A stretch of DNA of 64,000 nt from the NCBI RefSeq assembly GCF_022410465.1, contig NZ_JAJSON010000025.1, positions 372,001 to 436,000 on the forward strand, written 5' to 3'. This DNA is from Christiangramia crocea (lineage in GTDB: Bacteria; Bacteroidota; Bacteroidia; Flavobacteriales; Flavobacteriaceae). Position 1 is the stretch's first letter, and each line of letters opens with the position of its first letter. The translations under genes and the position numbers were made by a program. The notes beneath the pieces were generated by a model, which saw only the letters and a program-made list of their open reading frames with translations, was not told where the DNA came from and searched no databases. This document shows, piece after piece, positions 9,153 to 18,370 of this stretch.

Positions 9153-9349
9153 ATTCCAGATTTTTAATCTAAGTTAGACTTAAAAAAGATCGGGGAAAAT
9201 GACAATAATCAGCATTAATCTGCTATGAATAGTAAATATATGAATGAAAATCAGAAGTTTGGCTATCCAAAATGAAAATAGGTAAAGCTTTCAGCTCTGT
9301 TTCGGAGTAGAAATTGTTCCTTTTTTACCTTAATGAAGTACCAGGAGTA

Positions 9350-10723
9350 TTAACTTTTCAGTTTTTCCTTAAGTGTATCTATGTCAAGGCTTGACTGTTC
9401 TCCGGACTTCATATGCTTTAAAGTGAATTTTTCCTGACTCATTTCCTCTTCGCCAGCAAGTACCACATAAGGAATGTCTCTCTTATCAGCATATTTCATC
9501 TGTTTGCCCATTTTAGCCGAATCCGGGTAAAGCTCTGCCACAATATTTTCATTACGCAGTTTTTCTACTGCTTTCATAGCATACATGGCTTCCTTTTCTC
9601 CAAAATTGATAAAAAGAACTTTTGTATTCTGCGTAACGGTCTCGGGGAAAAGACCAAGTTCTTCAAGTACCAGGTAGATACGGTCAAGACCAAAGGAAAT
9701 TCCAATTCCGCTCATGTCCTTCAGTCCAAATATTCCTGTGAGATCGTCATAGCGACCACCACCACCTATGGAACCCATTTTCACGGTTTCAGGAGCAGAA
9801 ACTTCATAAATAGCACCGGTATAATAATTCAGGCCTCGTGCCAGGGTAACGTCCAGATCGAGTTTGGCTATCTTTAAAGGCATTTCTTCAATGGCATTCT
9901 GAATGAACTGAAGTTCTTCAATTCCTTTTCTACCATTTTCTGAAGTTTCTAAAATAGTTTTCAGAACGTCAATCTTTTCAGAGAAAGACCCATGAAGACT
10001 GAAGATGGGTTGGATTTTATTGATGGCTTCTTCTGAAATCCCTTTCTCGCGCATTTCCTTTTTAACTCCCTCCTCGCCTATTTTGTCAAGCTTATCAAGG
10101 GCTACAGTAAAATCGATGAGTTTATCCTTTTCTCCAATGACCTCGGCAAAACCGGAAAGCACCTTACGGTTATTGATCTTTATAGTCACTCCTTCCAGAC
10201 CAAGGCTCTCAAAAACCGAATCGTATAACTGAACGAATTCTACTTCCTGCCAGAGGCTATTACTGCCCACCACATCGGCATCGCACTGAAAGAATTCCCT
10301 GAACCTTCCCTTTTGTGGACGATCTGCCCTCCATACAGGCTGGATCTGGTAACGCTTAAATGGGAATTCGATCTCATTTTGATGCTGTACCACGTATCGT
10401 GCAAATGGGACCGTTAGATCGTAACGCAGCGCCTTTTCACTTATGGATGGAGTTAGCTTAAGACTGTCATTCTGAGTTAATGCATCTTTATCGGCTTTTC
10501 TTAAAAAATCACCTGAATTAAGGATCTTAAAGATCAGGCGGTCACCTTCATCCCCATATTTTCCCATAAGGGTAGAAGAATTCTCAAAACTTGGTGTTTC
10601 GATCGGCTGAAAACCGAATCTTTTAAATTCCTTTTTGATGGTTTCAAAAATATAGTTTCGCTTCGCGACTTCTTCCGGTGAAAAATCCCTTGTACCTTTT
10701 GGTATGGATGGTTTTTGTGCCAT
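9350..10723 (-). CDS. hisS: Histidine-tRNA ligase
   Basis: A 457-residue class II synthetase that charges tRNA-His. Motif 1 lies near residues 45-55, motif 2 is [17 protein letters not shown], the histidine-specific [15 protein letters not shown] is present, and motif 3 is [11 protein letters not shown]. The anticodon-binding domain occupies the last 95 residues. The start [14 protein letters not shown] fits the family, where the KGTRD motif lies near the N-terminus. It is monocistronic, with a probable sigma-A promoter immediately upstream. Confidence 0.97.
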   Translation of the reverse strand: MAQKPSIPKGTRDFSPEEVAKRNYIFETIKKEFKRFGFQPIETPSFENSSTLMGKYGDEGDRLIFKILNSGDFLRKADKDALTQNDSLKLTPSISEKALRYDLTVPFARYVVQHQNEIEFPFKRYQIQPVWRADRPQKGRFREFFQCDADVVGSNSLWQEVEFVQLYDSVFESLGLEGVTIKINNRKVLSGFAEVIGEKDKLIDFTVALDKLDKIGEEGVKKEMREKGISEEAINKIQPIFSLHGSFSEKIDVLKTILETSENGRKGIEELQFIQNAIEEMPLKIAKLDLDVTLARGLNYYTGAIYEVSAPETVKMGSIGGGGRYDDLTGIFGLKDMSGIGISFGLDRIYLVLEELGLFPETVTQNTKVLFINFGEKEAMYAMKAVEKLRNENIVAELYPDSAKMGKQMKYADKRDIPYVVLAGEEEMSQEKFTLKHMKSGEQSSLDIDTLKEKLKS

Positions 10724-10758
10724 GATCTGTATTAAGCTGAATTTGCTATTTAGGACTG

Positions 10759-10788
10759 CAAATATCTTAATTTTTAAGCGAACCCAAA
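10759..10788 (-). promoter_or_regulatory. Probable hisS promoter
   Basis: On the minus strand, TTTG is followed after 18 bases by GATATTTG, one base off the Bacteroidota -7 consensus TAnnTTTG. It lies 36 bases upstream of the hisS start codon. Assigned from consensus only. Confidence 0.45.
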
Positions 10789-10857
10789 CAATTTTGAAAT
10801 TTTAAGTAACAAAGTCCTAATTTTATAGTCTAACCGGTAAGACCGAAAATCAGTTAC

Positions 10858-12096
10858 ATGTTTTCACTCCTTCGGGAAAATATCAGGATCGCACTTAACT
10901 CTATAAGGAGCCAGTCATTAAGAACCATTCTTACTGTACTTATCATTGCGATTGGAATAACTGCCCTCGTGGGGATTCTAAGTGCCGTAGCGGCGCTTGA
11001 AAACACGATCAGCAAGGACTTTGCTTCTATGGGAGCCAACACATTTAATCTTCAGCGATATGAGTTCCGCACCCAGAGTTTTGGAAATGAGGAAAGAAAA
11101 GTAAATCCCATTATAAGCTACCGGGAAGTAAAGGAATTCGAAGAAAAATTTGAATATCCCTATACCGAGACGGCCATTTCATTTACCGGTACGGGTTCTG
11201 CCGAAATAAAATATGAGAATGAGAAGACCGATCCGGAGATTTCGGTTAAGGGAGTTAATGAATATTTTCTTGAAAATTCGGGGCTCAAAGTTGAAAGTGG
11301 TAGAGAATTTAATGTTTTTGATATCAAAAACAATAATAATGTTGCGGTGATAGGCTCTGATTATAAGGATGGGATATTCAAAGGATTTGACCCTGTGAAC
11401 AAGACCATCAGCATTCGGGGAGCAAAATTTAAGGTGATTGGAGTCCTGGAATCTAAAGGAAGTACTTTTGGGAACAATCAGGATCTTCAGGTCTTTATTC
11501 CCATTCAGCACGCGCGTTCCCTTTTTTCCCAGCCTAATATAAATTACAGTTTGAGCGTAAAGGTTGAAAACAAAGAATTACTTGATGCGGCAATGGATGA
11601 AGCCATCATCACCTTCAGGAATATTCGCGGATTAAGTCCAAAGGAGGAAAATAATTTCGGGCTGGAACGAAGCGACGACCTGATCAACCGGATATTAAGA
11701 ATCACCGGCGCCCTTAATATCGCGGCCTGGATCATCTCAATAATTACGATTTTCGGTTCCTCCATTGCGCTTATGAACATCATGCTGGTTACAGTAACCG
11801 AAAGGACAAGGGAAATTGGAGTAAGAAAAGCACTGGGAGCAAAGAAAAACACTATTGCCACTCAATTCTTTTTGGAAACCCTGGTGATCGGGCAAATTGG
11901 GGGAATACTGGGAATAATACTAGGTATCCTGATTGGTTATATAGTTGCCAATTCCCTGGATTTCAATTTCACAACTCCATGGAAAGCCATGTTATGGGCT
12001 ACAGGAATTACCATACTGGTCGCAATACTCGCAGGTAGTTATCCGGCTGCAAAAGCTGCCAAACAGGATCCTATCGAATCGCTCCGTTACGAGTAA
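10858..12096 (+). CDS. MacB/FtsX-type ABC transporter permease
   Basis: A 412-residue permease. One N-terminal membrane helix (about residues 21-45) is followed by a large periplasmic MacB-PCD domain (about 46-255), then three membrane helices of the FtsX domain. MNIMLVTVTERTREIGVRKALGAKK is the cytoplasmic coupling motif. It exports an unknown substrate or does mechanotransmission across the envelope. No ATPase gene lies next to it, so the partner must be encoded elsewhere. It is convergent with the DUF6495 gene, 22 bases apart. Confidence 0.88.
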   Translation: MFSLLRENIRIALNSIRSQSLRTILTVLIIAIGITALVGILSAVAALENTISKDFASMGANTFNLQRYEFRTQSFGNEERKVNPIISYREVKEFEEKFEYPYTETAISFTGTGSAEIKYENEKTDPEISVKGVNEYFLENSGLKVESGREFNVFDIKNNNNVAVIGSDYKDGIFKGFDPVNKTISIRGAKFKVIGVLESKGSTFGNNQDLQVFIPIQHARSLFSQPNINYSLSVKVENKELLDAAMDEAIITFRNIRGLSPKEENNFGLERSDDLINRILRITGALNIAAWIISIITIFGSSIALMNIMLVTVTERTREIGVRKALGAKKNTIATQFFLETLVIGQIGGILGIILGILIGYIVANSLDFNFTTPWKAMLWATGITILVAILAGSYPAAKAAKQDPIESLRYE

Positions 12097-12118
12097 AATT
12101 AATGTGAAAATGTACTAA

Positions 12119-12592
12119 TTAACCCTGAACAACATTTTCAAAATATTGGTATAATTCTCCTTTTGTAATATTAGCACCCTGCTTTATAAGTGCAAAAATG
12201 TCTTTATTCCGGTCATCGCTCATGGCTTTTGTAGAGGTATAGATATTTACCGAATCATCCAGTAGGTTATTCTGCAACCAGGTATAGCCTTCTCTTGTGG
12301 TAATATCTATTGCTTCATTCCCAACTTTTATAGCAATCAGATTGATCGTTACCCCGGTTATTTGGAACAGAAATATCTGGTTTGGAGAGAAATGTTCCAG
12401 ATATTCAACCTTATTAAGCACCCCTTCCCAGATTATGTCGCTAAAAACATCCATTTCCTCTTCTGCGACCTGTGGCTTCTCCTTCTTAATCTTTTCCCAC
12501 TCATCTGCGGTAATGGATTGTGTAGCCAGAAAATTAATGAATTCCTGGTGCATTTCTTCAAATTGCTCTTTGGTTAACCTTGCGTATTTCAT
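12119..12592 (-). CDS. DUF6495 family protein
   Basis: A 157-residue soluble protein, predicted cytoplasmic. The N-terminal pattern (KYARLTKEQFEEMH, FINFLATQSI) matches the small flavobacterial family I know as DUF6495; the name is from memory and the function is unknown. It lies just downstream of the ribosomal protein unit but is separated from it by that unit's terminator, so it is probably transcribed on its own. Confidence 0.65.
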   Translation of the reverse strand: MKYARLTKEQFEEMHQEFINFLATQSITADEWEKIKKEKPQVAEEEMDVFSDIIWEGVLNKVEYLEHFSPNQIFLFQITGVTINLIAIKVGNEAIDITTREGYTWLQNNLLDDSVNIYTSTKAMSDDRNKDIFALIKQGANITKGELYQYFENVVQG

Positions 12593-12682
12593 TTAATGCC
12601 ATTTTTAGAACACTTCTTCATTTTCAGAAAGAAAAGTTCAGCTGTATTTCTGAAATGTAAAAATTCAGTTTTCTTAAATAGA

Positions 12683-12713
12683 AAAGCCCACTCATAAAAT
12701 GAGCAGGCTTTTT
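12683..12713 (-). terminator. Terminator of the rpsF-rpsR-rplI operon
   Basis: Stem AAAAGCC / GGCTTTT with a 2x2 internal loop and an inner CTCA/TGAG pairing. On the minus strand it ends in a T run, 18 bases after the rplI stop. Confidence 0.8.
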
Positions 12714-12730
12714 ACTTTGAGTAAAATAAA

Positions 12731-13180
12731 TTAAGCTTCCGCTACAACGTCAAAGGTGTAGTTGGCAACCACTTCACGATGAAAACGCAAAGTTGCTTCA
12801 TACTGTCCTAATCGTTTGATGTTACCACCAGCGATGCTAATATATTTCTTATCGATCTCCACATCCTCTTTTGCAAGAGCATCAGCTAAATCTCCATTAG
12901 TGATGGAACCGAATAACTTATCACCTGCTCCTGCTTTTGCAGTAAGTTTTATTTCCAGGCTGTTAAGTTTTTCAGCTTGTTTCTTAGCTTCGTCGATATG
13001 CTTTTGTTCCTTATAGGCACGCTGCTTTAAAGTTTCCTGAAGAACCTTTTTTGCAGAAGGAGTTGCAAGTTCAGCAAAACCATGTGGAATAAGATAATTT
13101 CTGCCATATCCGTTCTTTACAGATACCACATCATCTTTAAAACCTAAATTATCTACGTCTTTTTTAAGTATCACTTCCAT
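12731..13180 (-). CDS. rplI: 50S ribosomal protein L9
   Basis: A 149-residue L9 with the N-terminal rRNA-binding domain (MEVILKKDVDNLG, VKNGYGRNYLIPHG), a long connecting helix rich in K/Q/E (about residues 45-75) and the C-terminal domain. It binds 23S rRNA domain V. It is third gene of the operon, 12 bases after rpsR. Confidence 0.97.
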   Translation of the reverse strand: MEVILKKDVDNLGFKDDVVSVKNGYGRNYLIPHGFAELATPSAKKVLQETLKQRAYKEQKHIDEAKKQAEKLNSLEIKLTAKAGAGDKLFGSITNGDLADALAKEDVEIDKKYISIAGGNIKRLGQYEATLRFHREVVANYTFDVVAEA

Positions 13181-13192
13181 AACTGCCTCTTT

Positions 13193-13492
13193 TTATTTTA
13201 ATAAATCACCTACGTAAGGCATTAATGCTAAGTGACGCGCACGCTTAACCGCTGTGGCCACTTTTCTCTGGAACTTCAAAGAAGTACCTGTTAAACGACG
13301 TGGTAACAATTTACCCTGCTCGTTCACAAAGCCCATTAAGAAATCAGGATCTTTGTAATCTACATACTTGATTCCTGATCTTTTAAACCTACAATACTTC
13401 TTCTTTGTGGTAGTTTCTATATTAAGAGGAGTAAGATACCTGATCTCTCCGTCTTTTTTACCTTTTGCCTGTTGTTCAATAGATGTTGCCAT
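13193..13492 (-). CDS. rpsR: 30S ribosomal protein S18
   Basis: A 99-residue S18. The conserved core [19 protein letters not shown] and LPRRLTGTS...QRKV is present, and the basic C-terminus fits 16S rRNA binding as a partner of S6. It has no zinc-cysteine cluster. It is two bases after the rpsF stop, in the standard rpsF-rpsR-rplI order. Confidence 0.97.
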   Translation of the reverse strand: MATSIEQQAKGKKDGEIRYLTPLNIETTTKKKYCRFKRSGIKYVDYKDPDFLMGFVNEQGKLLPRRLTGTSLKFQRKVATAVKRARHLALMPYVGDLLK

Positions 13493-13494
13493 GG

Positions 13495-13833
13495 TTACGC
13501 TTTTTCCTTGTTACGTTTTCTTCTTTTTTCAGCCCAGGCGATCGCGTGCTTATCTAACTTCACAGTAAGATAACGCATCATACGCTCGTCTCTTCTAAAC
13601 TCAAGTTCCAAAGGCTCGATCGCTTCACCGGGAGCCTTAAATTCGAATAAGTGATAAAAACCACTCTTTTTGTGCTGGATTGGGTAAGCAAGCTTTCTAA
13701 GCCCCCAATCTTCTTTAGCTACCATCTCGGCCCCTTTCGAAACAAGAAAATCTTCGTATTTCTTAACTGTTTCCTTTATCTGCTCATCAGATAAAACGGG
13801 ATTCAAGATGAAAACAGTTTCATAATTGTTCAT
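13495..13833 (-). CDS. rpsF: 30S ribosomal protein S6
   Basis: A 112-residue S6 ([11 protein letters not shown] at the start, [22 protein letters not shown] in the middle). It forms the S6-S18 pair on the platform of the small subunit. The C-terminus is basic ([10 protein letters not shown]) rather than the glutamate tail of enterobacteria. It is first gene of the operon; its promoter is well defined. Confidence 0.97.
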   Translation of the reverse strand: MNNYETVFILNPVLSDEQIKETVKKYEDFLVSKGAEMVAKEDWGLRKLAYPIQHKKSGFYHLFEFKAPGEAIEPLELEFRRDERMMRYLTVKLDKHAIAWAEKRRKRNKEKA

Positions 13834-13861
13834 AAAAAATTACTTTAAATTAAATCGGGTG

Positions 13862-13892
13862 CAAAAATAGAATTATTAATTGATATTTCAAA
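13862..13892 (-). promoter_or_regulatory. rpsF operon promoter (TTTG-N19-TAnnTTTG)
   Basis: On the minus strand TTTG (13889-13892) is followed after exactly 19 bases by TATTTTTG (13862-13869), a perfect match to the Bacteroidota housekeeping promoter. It lies 28 bases upstream of the rpsF start. Confidence 0.8.
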
Positions 13893-13996
13893 GCCTATTA
13901 AGAAGGATAAAACACTATTTTTGTCGATGAAAAAATATTTTACCTTGTATTTCTTATTTTTAATGAGTAATATTGTTAATGCCTAACTTATAAACC

Positions 13997-14710
13997 GTGG
14001 AAGAAGTTTTACTCAAATGTGCTGTCGTAGATGATTCAAGCCTTCAACGGCTCTCCATCGTTAAATTGATTAAGGATCATCCCAATCTAAAGCTGGTAGC
14101 GGAATACAACAATGCCATAGAGACCAAAAACGGACTACTGGATACAGAAACCGACCTGATATTTCTTGATATTGAAATGCCTATTCTCTCTGGTTTTGAA
14201 CTTCTTGATAATCTTCCCAACAAACCACAAATTATATTCGTAACCGGTAAAACCAAATATGCTTTTAAAGCATTTGATTATGATGCGGTGGATTACATTC
14301 ACAAACCGGTTACTAAGGAAAGATTCAATAATGCAGTAAATAAGGCTGTGAATCTTTATAAACTGAAGCATCAAACTGCAGCTCCGGAAGATGAAGACTT
14401 CATATTCGTAAAGAGCAATCTTAAGAACAGAAAGGTTTTTCTTAGTAAACTAAAGTATATACAGGCGCTTGGGGATTACGTTAAATTCGTTACCGAAAAG
14501 GATAATTTCGTGGTACTGGCTACTATGAAGTCATTTGAGAAACAGCTCCCCAGCGATCGTTTCTTAAGAACCCATAAATCTTATATTGTAAACCTTGATA
14601 AGATAGAACGTTACAATAGTAAGAATATAGAAATAGATAAGGAAAAATTGCCGCTAAGCCGTCATAAGAAGAATGACCTGGTAGAAGCCCTGAGTGCAAT
14701 TCAGCAATAG
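13997..14710 (+). CDS. LytTR family response regulator (orphan)
   Basis: A 237-residue two-domain regulator. The receiver domain (about residues 7-120) has the acidic pair VVDD, phosphoacceptor D58 in FLDIEMP, the threonine of FVTGK and the lysine of HKPVT. The LytTR DNA-binding domain (about 140-235) contains YIQALGDYVKFV and FLRTHKSYIVNL. The start is GTG; no ATG fits before the VVDD motif. No histidine kinase is adjacent, so its sensor must lie elsewhere. A possible -7 element TATTTTTG lies at 13916-13923, without a matching -33. Confidence 0.9.
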   Translation: MEEVLLKCAVVDDSSLQRLSIVKLIKDHPNLKLVAEYNNAIETKNGLLDTETDLIFLDIEMPILSGFELLDNLPNKPQIIFVTGKTKYAFKAFDYDAVDYIHKPVTKERFNNAVNKAVNLYKLKHQTAAPEDEDFIFVKSNLKNRKVFLSKLKYIQALGDYVKFVTEKDNFVVLATMKSFEKQLPSDRFLRTHKSYIVNLDKIERYNSKNIEIDKEKLPLSRHKKNDLVEALSAIQQ

Positions 14711-14735
14711 AACTAACACTCTTTATATAAACTCT

Positions 14736-14762
14736 AAGCCATTCTAAAGAATGGCTTTTTTT
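14736..14762 (+). terminator. Terminator after the LytTR regulator
   Basis: Perfect nine-base stem AAGCCATTC / GAATGGCTT with loop TAAA and seven T directly after. The T run reaches the priA stop codon on the other strand. Confidence 0.85.
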
Positions 14763-17214
14763 ATTGAGGATCAACATTAACCACAACCCTAACCGACCTG
14801 TAGGCCCCAATAGCCCGGAAGCTGGTCAAAATACGATGCACCACTTTCTTGGTTTTTCCCAGAGACTGTTTCTGAGGAATTTTGATAAGAATATTCTTAT
14901 AATATTCATTTCTTATCCTTGCCACCGGCGGAAATTCTGGACCCAGAATATAGCGATCAAAAACATTTTCCAGAGCTCTTGCCAGCCAGTCGGCAGCTTC
15001 ATTGGTCATGGAATAATCCCGGCATTTTAGAGTTAACCGTATTAACCTGAAATAAGGCGGATATTGATATTGATACCGGTCTTCCAGTTGCTCCTTATAC
15101 ATTTCTATATAAGAACCGGTTGAAACCTGCTGAATTATCTGGTGATACGGATTATAGGTCTGGATAAGCACCTTACCCCTTTTCTTTGTTCTTCCAGACC
15201 GCCCGGCCACCTGAAGCATCAACTGAAAACTTCTTTCATGCGCCCGGAAATCGGGAAAATTTAAAAGATTATCGGCATTCATAATTCCTACAAGACTTAC
15301 TTTCCGGAAGTCAAGACCTTTAGTGAGCATTTGAGTACCTATGAGTATATCAGTTTCCTGAGCTTCAAAAGCCTCTATGATCTTCTCATAGGCATACTTT
15401 CCCCTGGTGGTATCCTGATCCATCCGTCCGATATTATGCTTTGGGAATAGTGCTTTCAACTCAGTCTCAACCTGCTCGGTTCCAAATCCCTTTGTAGTGA
15501 TCTCACTGCTGCCACATGCCATACACTGTTGCTGCATGGCGATATGATAACCGCAATAATGACAACGTAACTGGTTATTATGGCTGTGAAAAGTAAGACT
15601 TACATCACAGTTTGGACACTGAGGTGAATGCCCACAGGTATTACATTCCATAATTGGCGAAAAACCCCTTCTGTTCTGAAAAAGAATTACCTGCTCCTCT
15701 TCCTTAAGGCTCTCCTTGATCTCCTCTAACAGTCTTTCGGAGAAATGGCCGGTCATTTTTTTCTTACGGTGAGCAGTTTTGATATCAACCACCTCTACCT
15801 CAGGCATCATTACATTCCCGTAGCGCCTGCTGAGTTCAACCAAAGCATATTTATTATGTTCGGCATTGAAATAGGATTCGATGGAGGGAGTCGCCGAGCC
15901 CAGAATAATATTTGCTTTGAAAAGATTTGCCAGTACAACGGCAGAATCCCTGGCATGATAACGAGGTGCAGGATCAAATTGTTTAAAAGTAGACTCATGT
16001 TCCTCGTCAACCACTACCAGTCCGAGATCCTGAAATGGCAAAAATATACAGGATCTTGCCCCTATTACTATTTTCCCTTTTTCAGAATTCTCAAGAACAT
16101 GCCTGTAGATCTCCACTCTTTCATTCAGGGAGTATTTACTATGATAGACCAGGACCTTCTCTCCGAAATAATTCTGAAGCCTTTTAATTAGCTGGGTGGT
16201 TAGTGCAATTTCGGGCAGCAGATATAAGGCCTGTTTCCCCTTATTTAATGCTTCCTCTATCAATTTAATATAGATCTCGGTCTTTCCAGAAGAGGTCACT
16301 CCATGCAGAAGGCAAACCTTATCTTCCTGAAAATTCTGTTGTATTTCTTCAAAAGCCTGTTGCTGAATCTTATTAAGATTGATCTCATGGTTGGAGATTT
16401 CACCTTTAAAATTAATACGGTCTGTCACTTCATAGAACTCTTCGAAAATCCCTTTATCAATCAGACTTTTAAGAACTCCGGCACTCGCCCCGGATTCCTG
16501 AAGCAGCTTTTTTGTCTTTAACGCTTTCTTTGATTTCGCAGTGATAGAAAAATAACTTAGTAAGACCTCCCTCTGTTTGGGGGCTCGCGAAAGATCATCT
16601 AAAAGTTGATGCATTTCCGTTTCAGCCTCATAAGCGGGGTTCAACTTCACATATCTTACTTCTTTCGGTTTGAATTGCTCATAAATCTCCTGGTTAAGAT
16701 CCACCAGGTCTTTCATAACCAGTTTATTGATAACAGGAAGAACCTTCTTTTTATCAAGAAGCTGTTCAACTTCCTGAATCTTCATGGAAGATTGTCGCTG
16801 CAAAGCTTCGATCACCAGGTATTCGTCATCATTAAGCTCAGAGGCATCAGGCCGGGCATCCTTACTTAGCTTTACGATACTTTCGCTTTCCAGTAAAAAA
16901 GCCCCAGGTAAAGCTGCTCTCATAACATCCCCTTCAGAGCATAAATAATAGGAAGCTATCCATTTCCAGAAACTGAGCTGTTCCGGAGTAAGTAAGGCTT
17001 TTTCATCAAGGATCTGATGGATTGGTTTCGCTTCATAGACCTCCGGAGGATTCTGATGAATATCAGCGACTATGCCGGTATAGATCCTGTTCTTACCAAA
17101 CGGAACTGCAAGTCGCATTCCCGGTTGTATGAAGTTAGCTTCTTCTGCTGTCAGGCTATAGGTAAAACGCTTTTCAAGTGGTAATGGTAGAATGAGGTCT
17201 GCGAAATATGACAT
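14761..17214 (-). CDS. priA: Primosomal protein N' (replication restart helicase)
   Basis: An 817-residue PriA, which reloads the replicative helicase at collapsed forks. The N-terminal 3'-end-binding domain comes first. The helicase core follows, with GVTSSGKTEIY (Walker A) and VVDEEHE (Walker B). Eight zinc cysteines are arranged in CxxC pairs (CNTCGHSPQCPNC, CHYCGY, CMACGS), then motifs V-VI (GTQMLTKGLDF, QVAGRSGR). Length is normal for Bacteroidota. It is monocistronic. Confidence 0.97.
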   Translation of the reverse strand: MSYFADLILPLPLEKRFTYSLTAEEANFIQPGMRLAVPFGKNRIYTGIVADIHQNPPEVYEAKPIHQILDEKALLTPEQLSFWKWIASYYLCSEGDVMRAALPGAFLLESESIVKLSKDARPDASELNDDEYLVIEALQRQSSMKIQEVEQLLDKKKVLPVINKLVMKDLVDLNQEIYEQFKPKEVRYVKLNPAYEAETEMHQLLDDLSRAPKQREVLLSYFSITAKSKKALKTKKLLQESGASAGVLKSLIDKGIFEEFYEVTDRINFKGEISNHEINLNKIQQQAFEEIQQNFQEDKVCLLHGVTSSGKTEIYIKLIEEALNKGKQALYLLPEIALTTQLIKRLQNYFGEKVLVYHSKYSLNERVEIYRHVLENSEKGKIVIGARSCIFLPFQDLGLVVVDEEHESTFKQFDPAPRYHARDSAVVLANLFKANIILGSATPSIESYFNAEHNKYALVELSRRYGNVMMPEVEVVDIKTAHRKKKMTGHFSERLLEEIKESLKEEEQVILFQNRRGFSPIMECNTCGHSPQCPNCDVSLTFHSHNNQLRCHYCGYHIAMQQQCMACGSSEITTKGFGTEQVETELKALFPKHNIGRMDQDTTRGKYAYEKIIEAFEAQETDILIGTQMLTKGLDFRKVSLVGIMNADNLLNFPDFRAHERSFQLMLQVAGRSGRTKKRGKVLIQTYNPYHQIIQQVSTGSYIEMYKEQLEDRYQYQYPPYFRLIRLTLKCRDYSMTNEAADWLARALENVFDRYILGPEFPPVARIRNEYYKNILIKIPQKQSLGKTKKVVHRILTSFRAIGAYRSVRVVVNVDPQ

Positions 17215-17239
17215 TATAGCTGGTTAGTTTATACAATGG

Positions 17240-17344
17240 AAAAAGCTGCTTTTAAAGTAACTTACTTTCTAAACTGAGAATTCAAAAATATTAAGAATCT
17301 TTAGTTATTTGAAAGTAATGCTAAAACTTTAAAAGCAGCTTTTT
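17240..17344 (-). terminator. Large nested inverted repeat, probable terminator between DUF2147 gene and priA
   Basis: A perfect 19-base inverted repeat (17240-17258 with 17326-17344) bounded by A5 and T5. Inside it is a second perfect 8-base repeat (17262-17269 TTACTTTC with 17311-17318 GAAAGTAA). The arms have terminator-like ends in both directions, but the 67-base loop is far larger than usual. It lies downstream of the nadC-brkB operon and upstream of priA. Confidence 0.6.
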
Positions 17345-17356
17345 TGAATATTTATT

Positions 17357-17782
17357 TTATTCAGCTCTTTGCCAGGTCTTGGTTTTATAGAAAAATGCCA
17401 GGTAACCCCTAACTTTTAGAACATCAGGGTTTTCTTCATCCAGCCATATCTTGCAGCGGTATTCCTTTCCCGTTTTAGGATCTATAATGGTCCCGTCAAC
17501 ATATTTATCACCTTCCTTTTTAAGACCCTTCATTAGCTCCATACCTTCAATGGGTTGGTTTTTCATTTCCCCATCACATTCGGTACAGAGGCGATCGCGA
17601 TCTTCTTTTTTGATGATGCGGTCAACTTTACCATAGAGCTCATCTCCTTTTTTATAGATCTTGATAATAGAATTCACATCTCCTTCAGAATTCCTGTTCT
17701 CCCATTTTCCAATCACTTCCTGTGACTGTAAAGGAAACGTCATTGTTAAAAAGAATACCGTATAAAAGAAAAATCCTCGCAT
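17357..17782 (-). CDS. DUF2147 family secreted protein
   Basis: A 141-residue protein, taking the start MRGFFFYTVFF because it provides a clear signal peptide (cleaved after about LQSQ) and begins one base after the upstream stop. The longer in-frame extension would overlap the neighbouring gene. The mature part is DUF2147: GKWENRNSEG near the start, CTECDGEM, an internal IIDPKTGKEYRCKIWL and ending VRGYLAFFYKTKTWQR. Members are small exported lipocalin-like proteins of unknown role. It is last gene of the nadC operon. Confidence 0.85.
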   Translation of the reverse strand: MRGFFFYTVFFLTMTFPLQSQEVIGKWENRNSEGDVNSIIKIYKKGDELYGKVDRIIKKEDRDRLCTECDGEMKNQPIEGMELMKGLKKEGDKYVDGTIIDPKTGKEYRCKIWLDEENPDVLKVRGYLAFFYKTKTWQRAE

Positions 17783-17783
17783 A

Positions 17784-18344
17784 TTATTTACCAAGCATGG
17801 CTTCTTTAAGGTCATCATCGGCCGGCCTGTTGGAAAGCCAAATTCCAAATAGGGCTTTTTTGAAGTCCATACCTTCAATAGTCCCCAGTTCTTTATTGTT
17901 CTTATAGGCTACAACTCCTTTAGACGGAAGATAAACGATATCAAACACGTCGTTTTTTTTGATCTCCTCCATAAAAAAGCTTCTGAATTTTTCAATCTCG
18001 GAAGCTAAAGGCTTTGTATTTCCTGAAGTTGAATTTTCAAAACCTTCATTTACAGCATCAATCATTTTATCGCTGGAGATAAGCTTGGAAACAATATGAA
18101 GTTTTATGCTCATAGGTTCATTAGCAGAAACTATAGCTGAGGCATCTGAAGATTTCCCATTAAGATAAAGGCCTCCTGCATAAAGGTCTATCCAAAGTTT
18201 TTCTCTCACACCGGCACCATTCAGTTGAAGATCCTGCCCTTGAAAATTAACTTTATTGGGTAAGTCTACTCCACCAACTTCGGTTTGAGCGGTGGCAAAA
18301 TTAAGGCCCATTAAGGCGATCATTATGAAAATTATTTTCTTCAT
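17784..18344 (-). CDS. Chalcone isomerase-like secreted protein
   Basis: A 186-residue exported protein with a signal peptide (MKKIIFIMIALMGLNFATAQ). The mature part matches the bacterial chalcone isomerase-like fold: LNGAGVREKLWIDLYAGGLYL near the start, then MSIKLHIVSKLISSDKM, and the closing KALFGIWLSNRPADDDLKEAML. Bacterial members lack flavonoid substrates and their role is unknown. It lies 26 bases after brkB and one base before the DUF2147 gene. Confidence 0.85.
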   Translation of the reverse strand: MKKIIFIMIALMGLNFATAQTEVGGVDLPNKVNFQGQDLQLNGAGVREKLWIDLYAGGLYLNGKSSDASAIVSANEPMSIKLHIVSKLISSDKMIDAVNEGFENSTSGNTKPLASEIEKFRSFFMEEIKKNDVFDIVYLPSKGVVAYKNNKELGTIEGMDFKKALFGIWLSNRPADDDLKEAMLGK

Positions 18345-18370
18345 TTTTTAAGATTTAAATTCGTTTAAAG

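Noticed and set aside
13916-13923. TATTTTTG as promoter of the LytTR regulator
   Set aside because: It matches the -7 consensus, but no -33 lies at the right distance and it is about 75 bases from the start. In AT-rich DNA this is expected by chance, so it is only mentioned in the gene entry.
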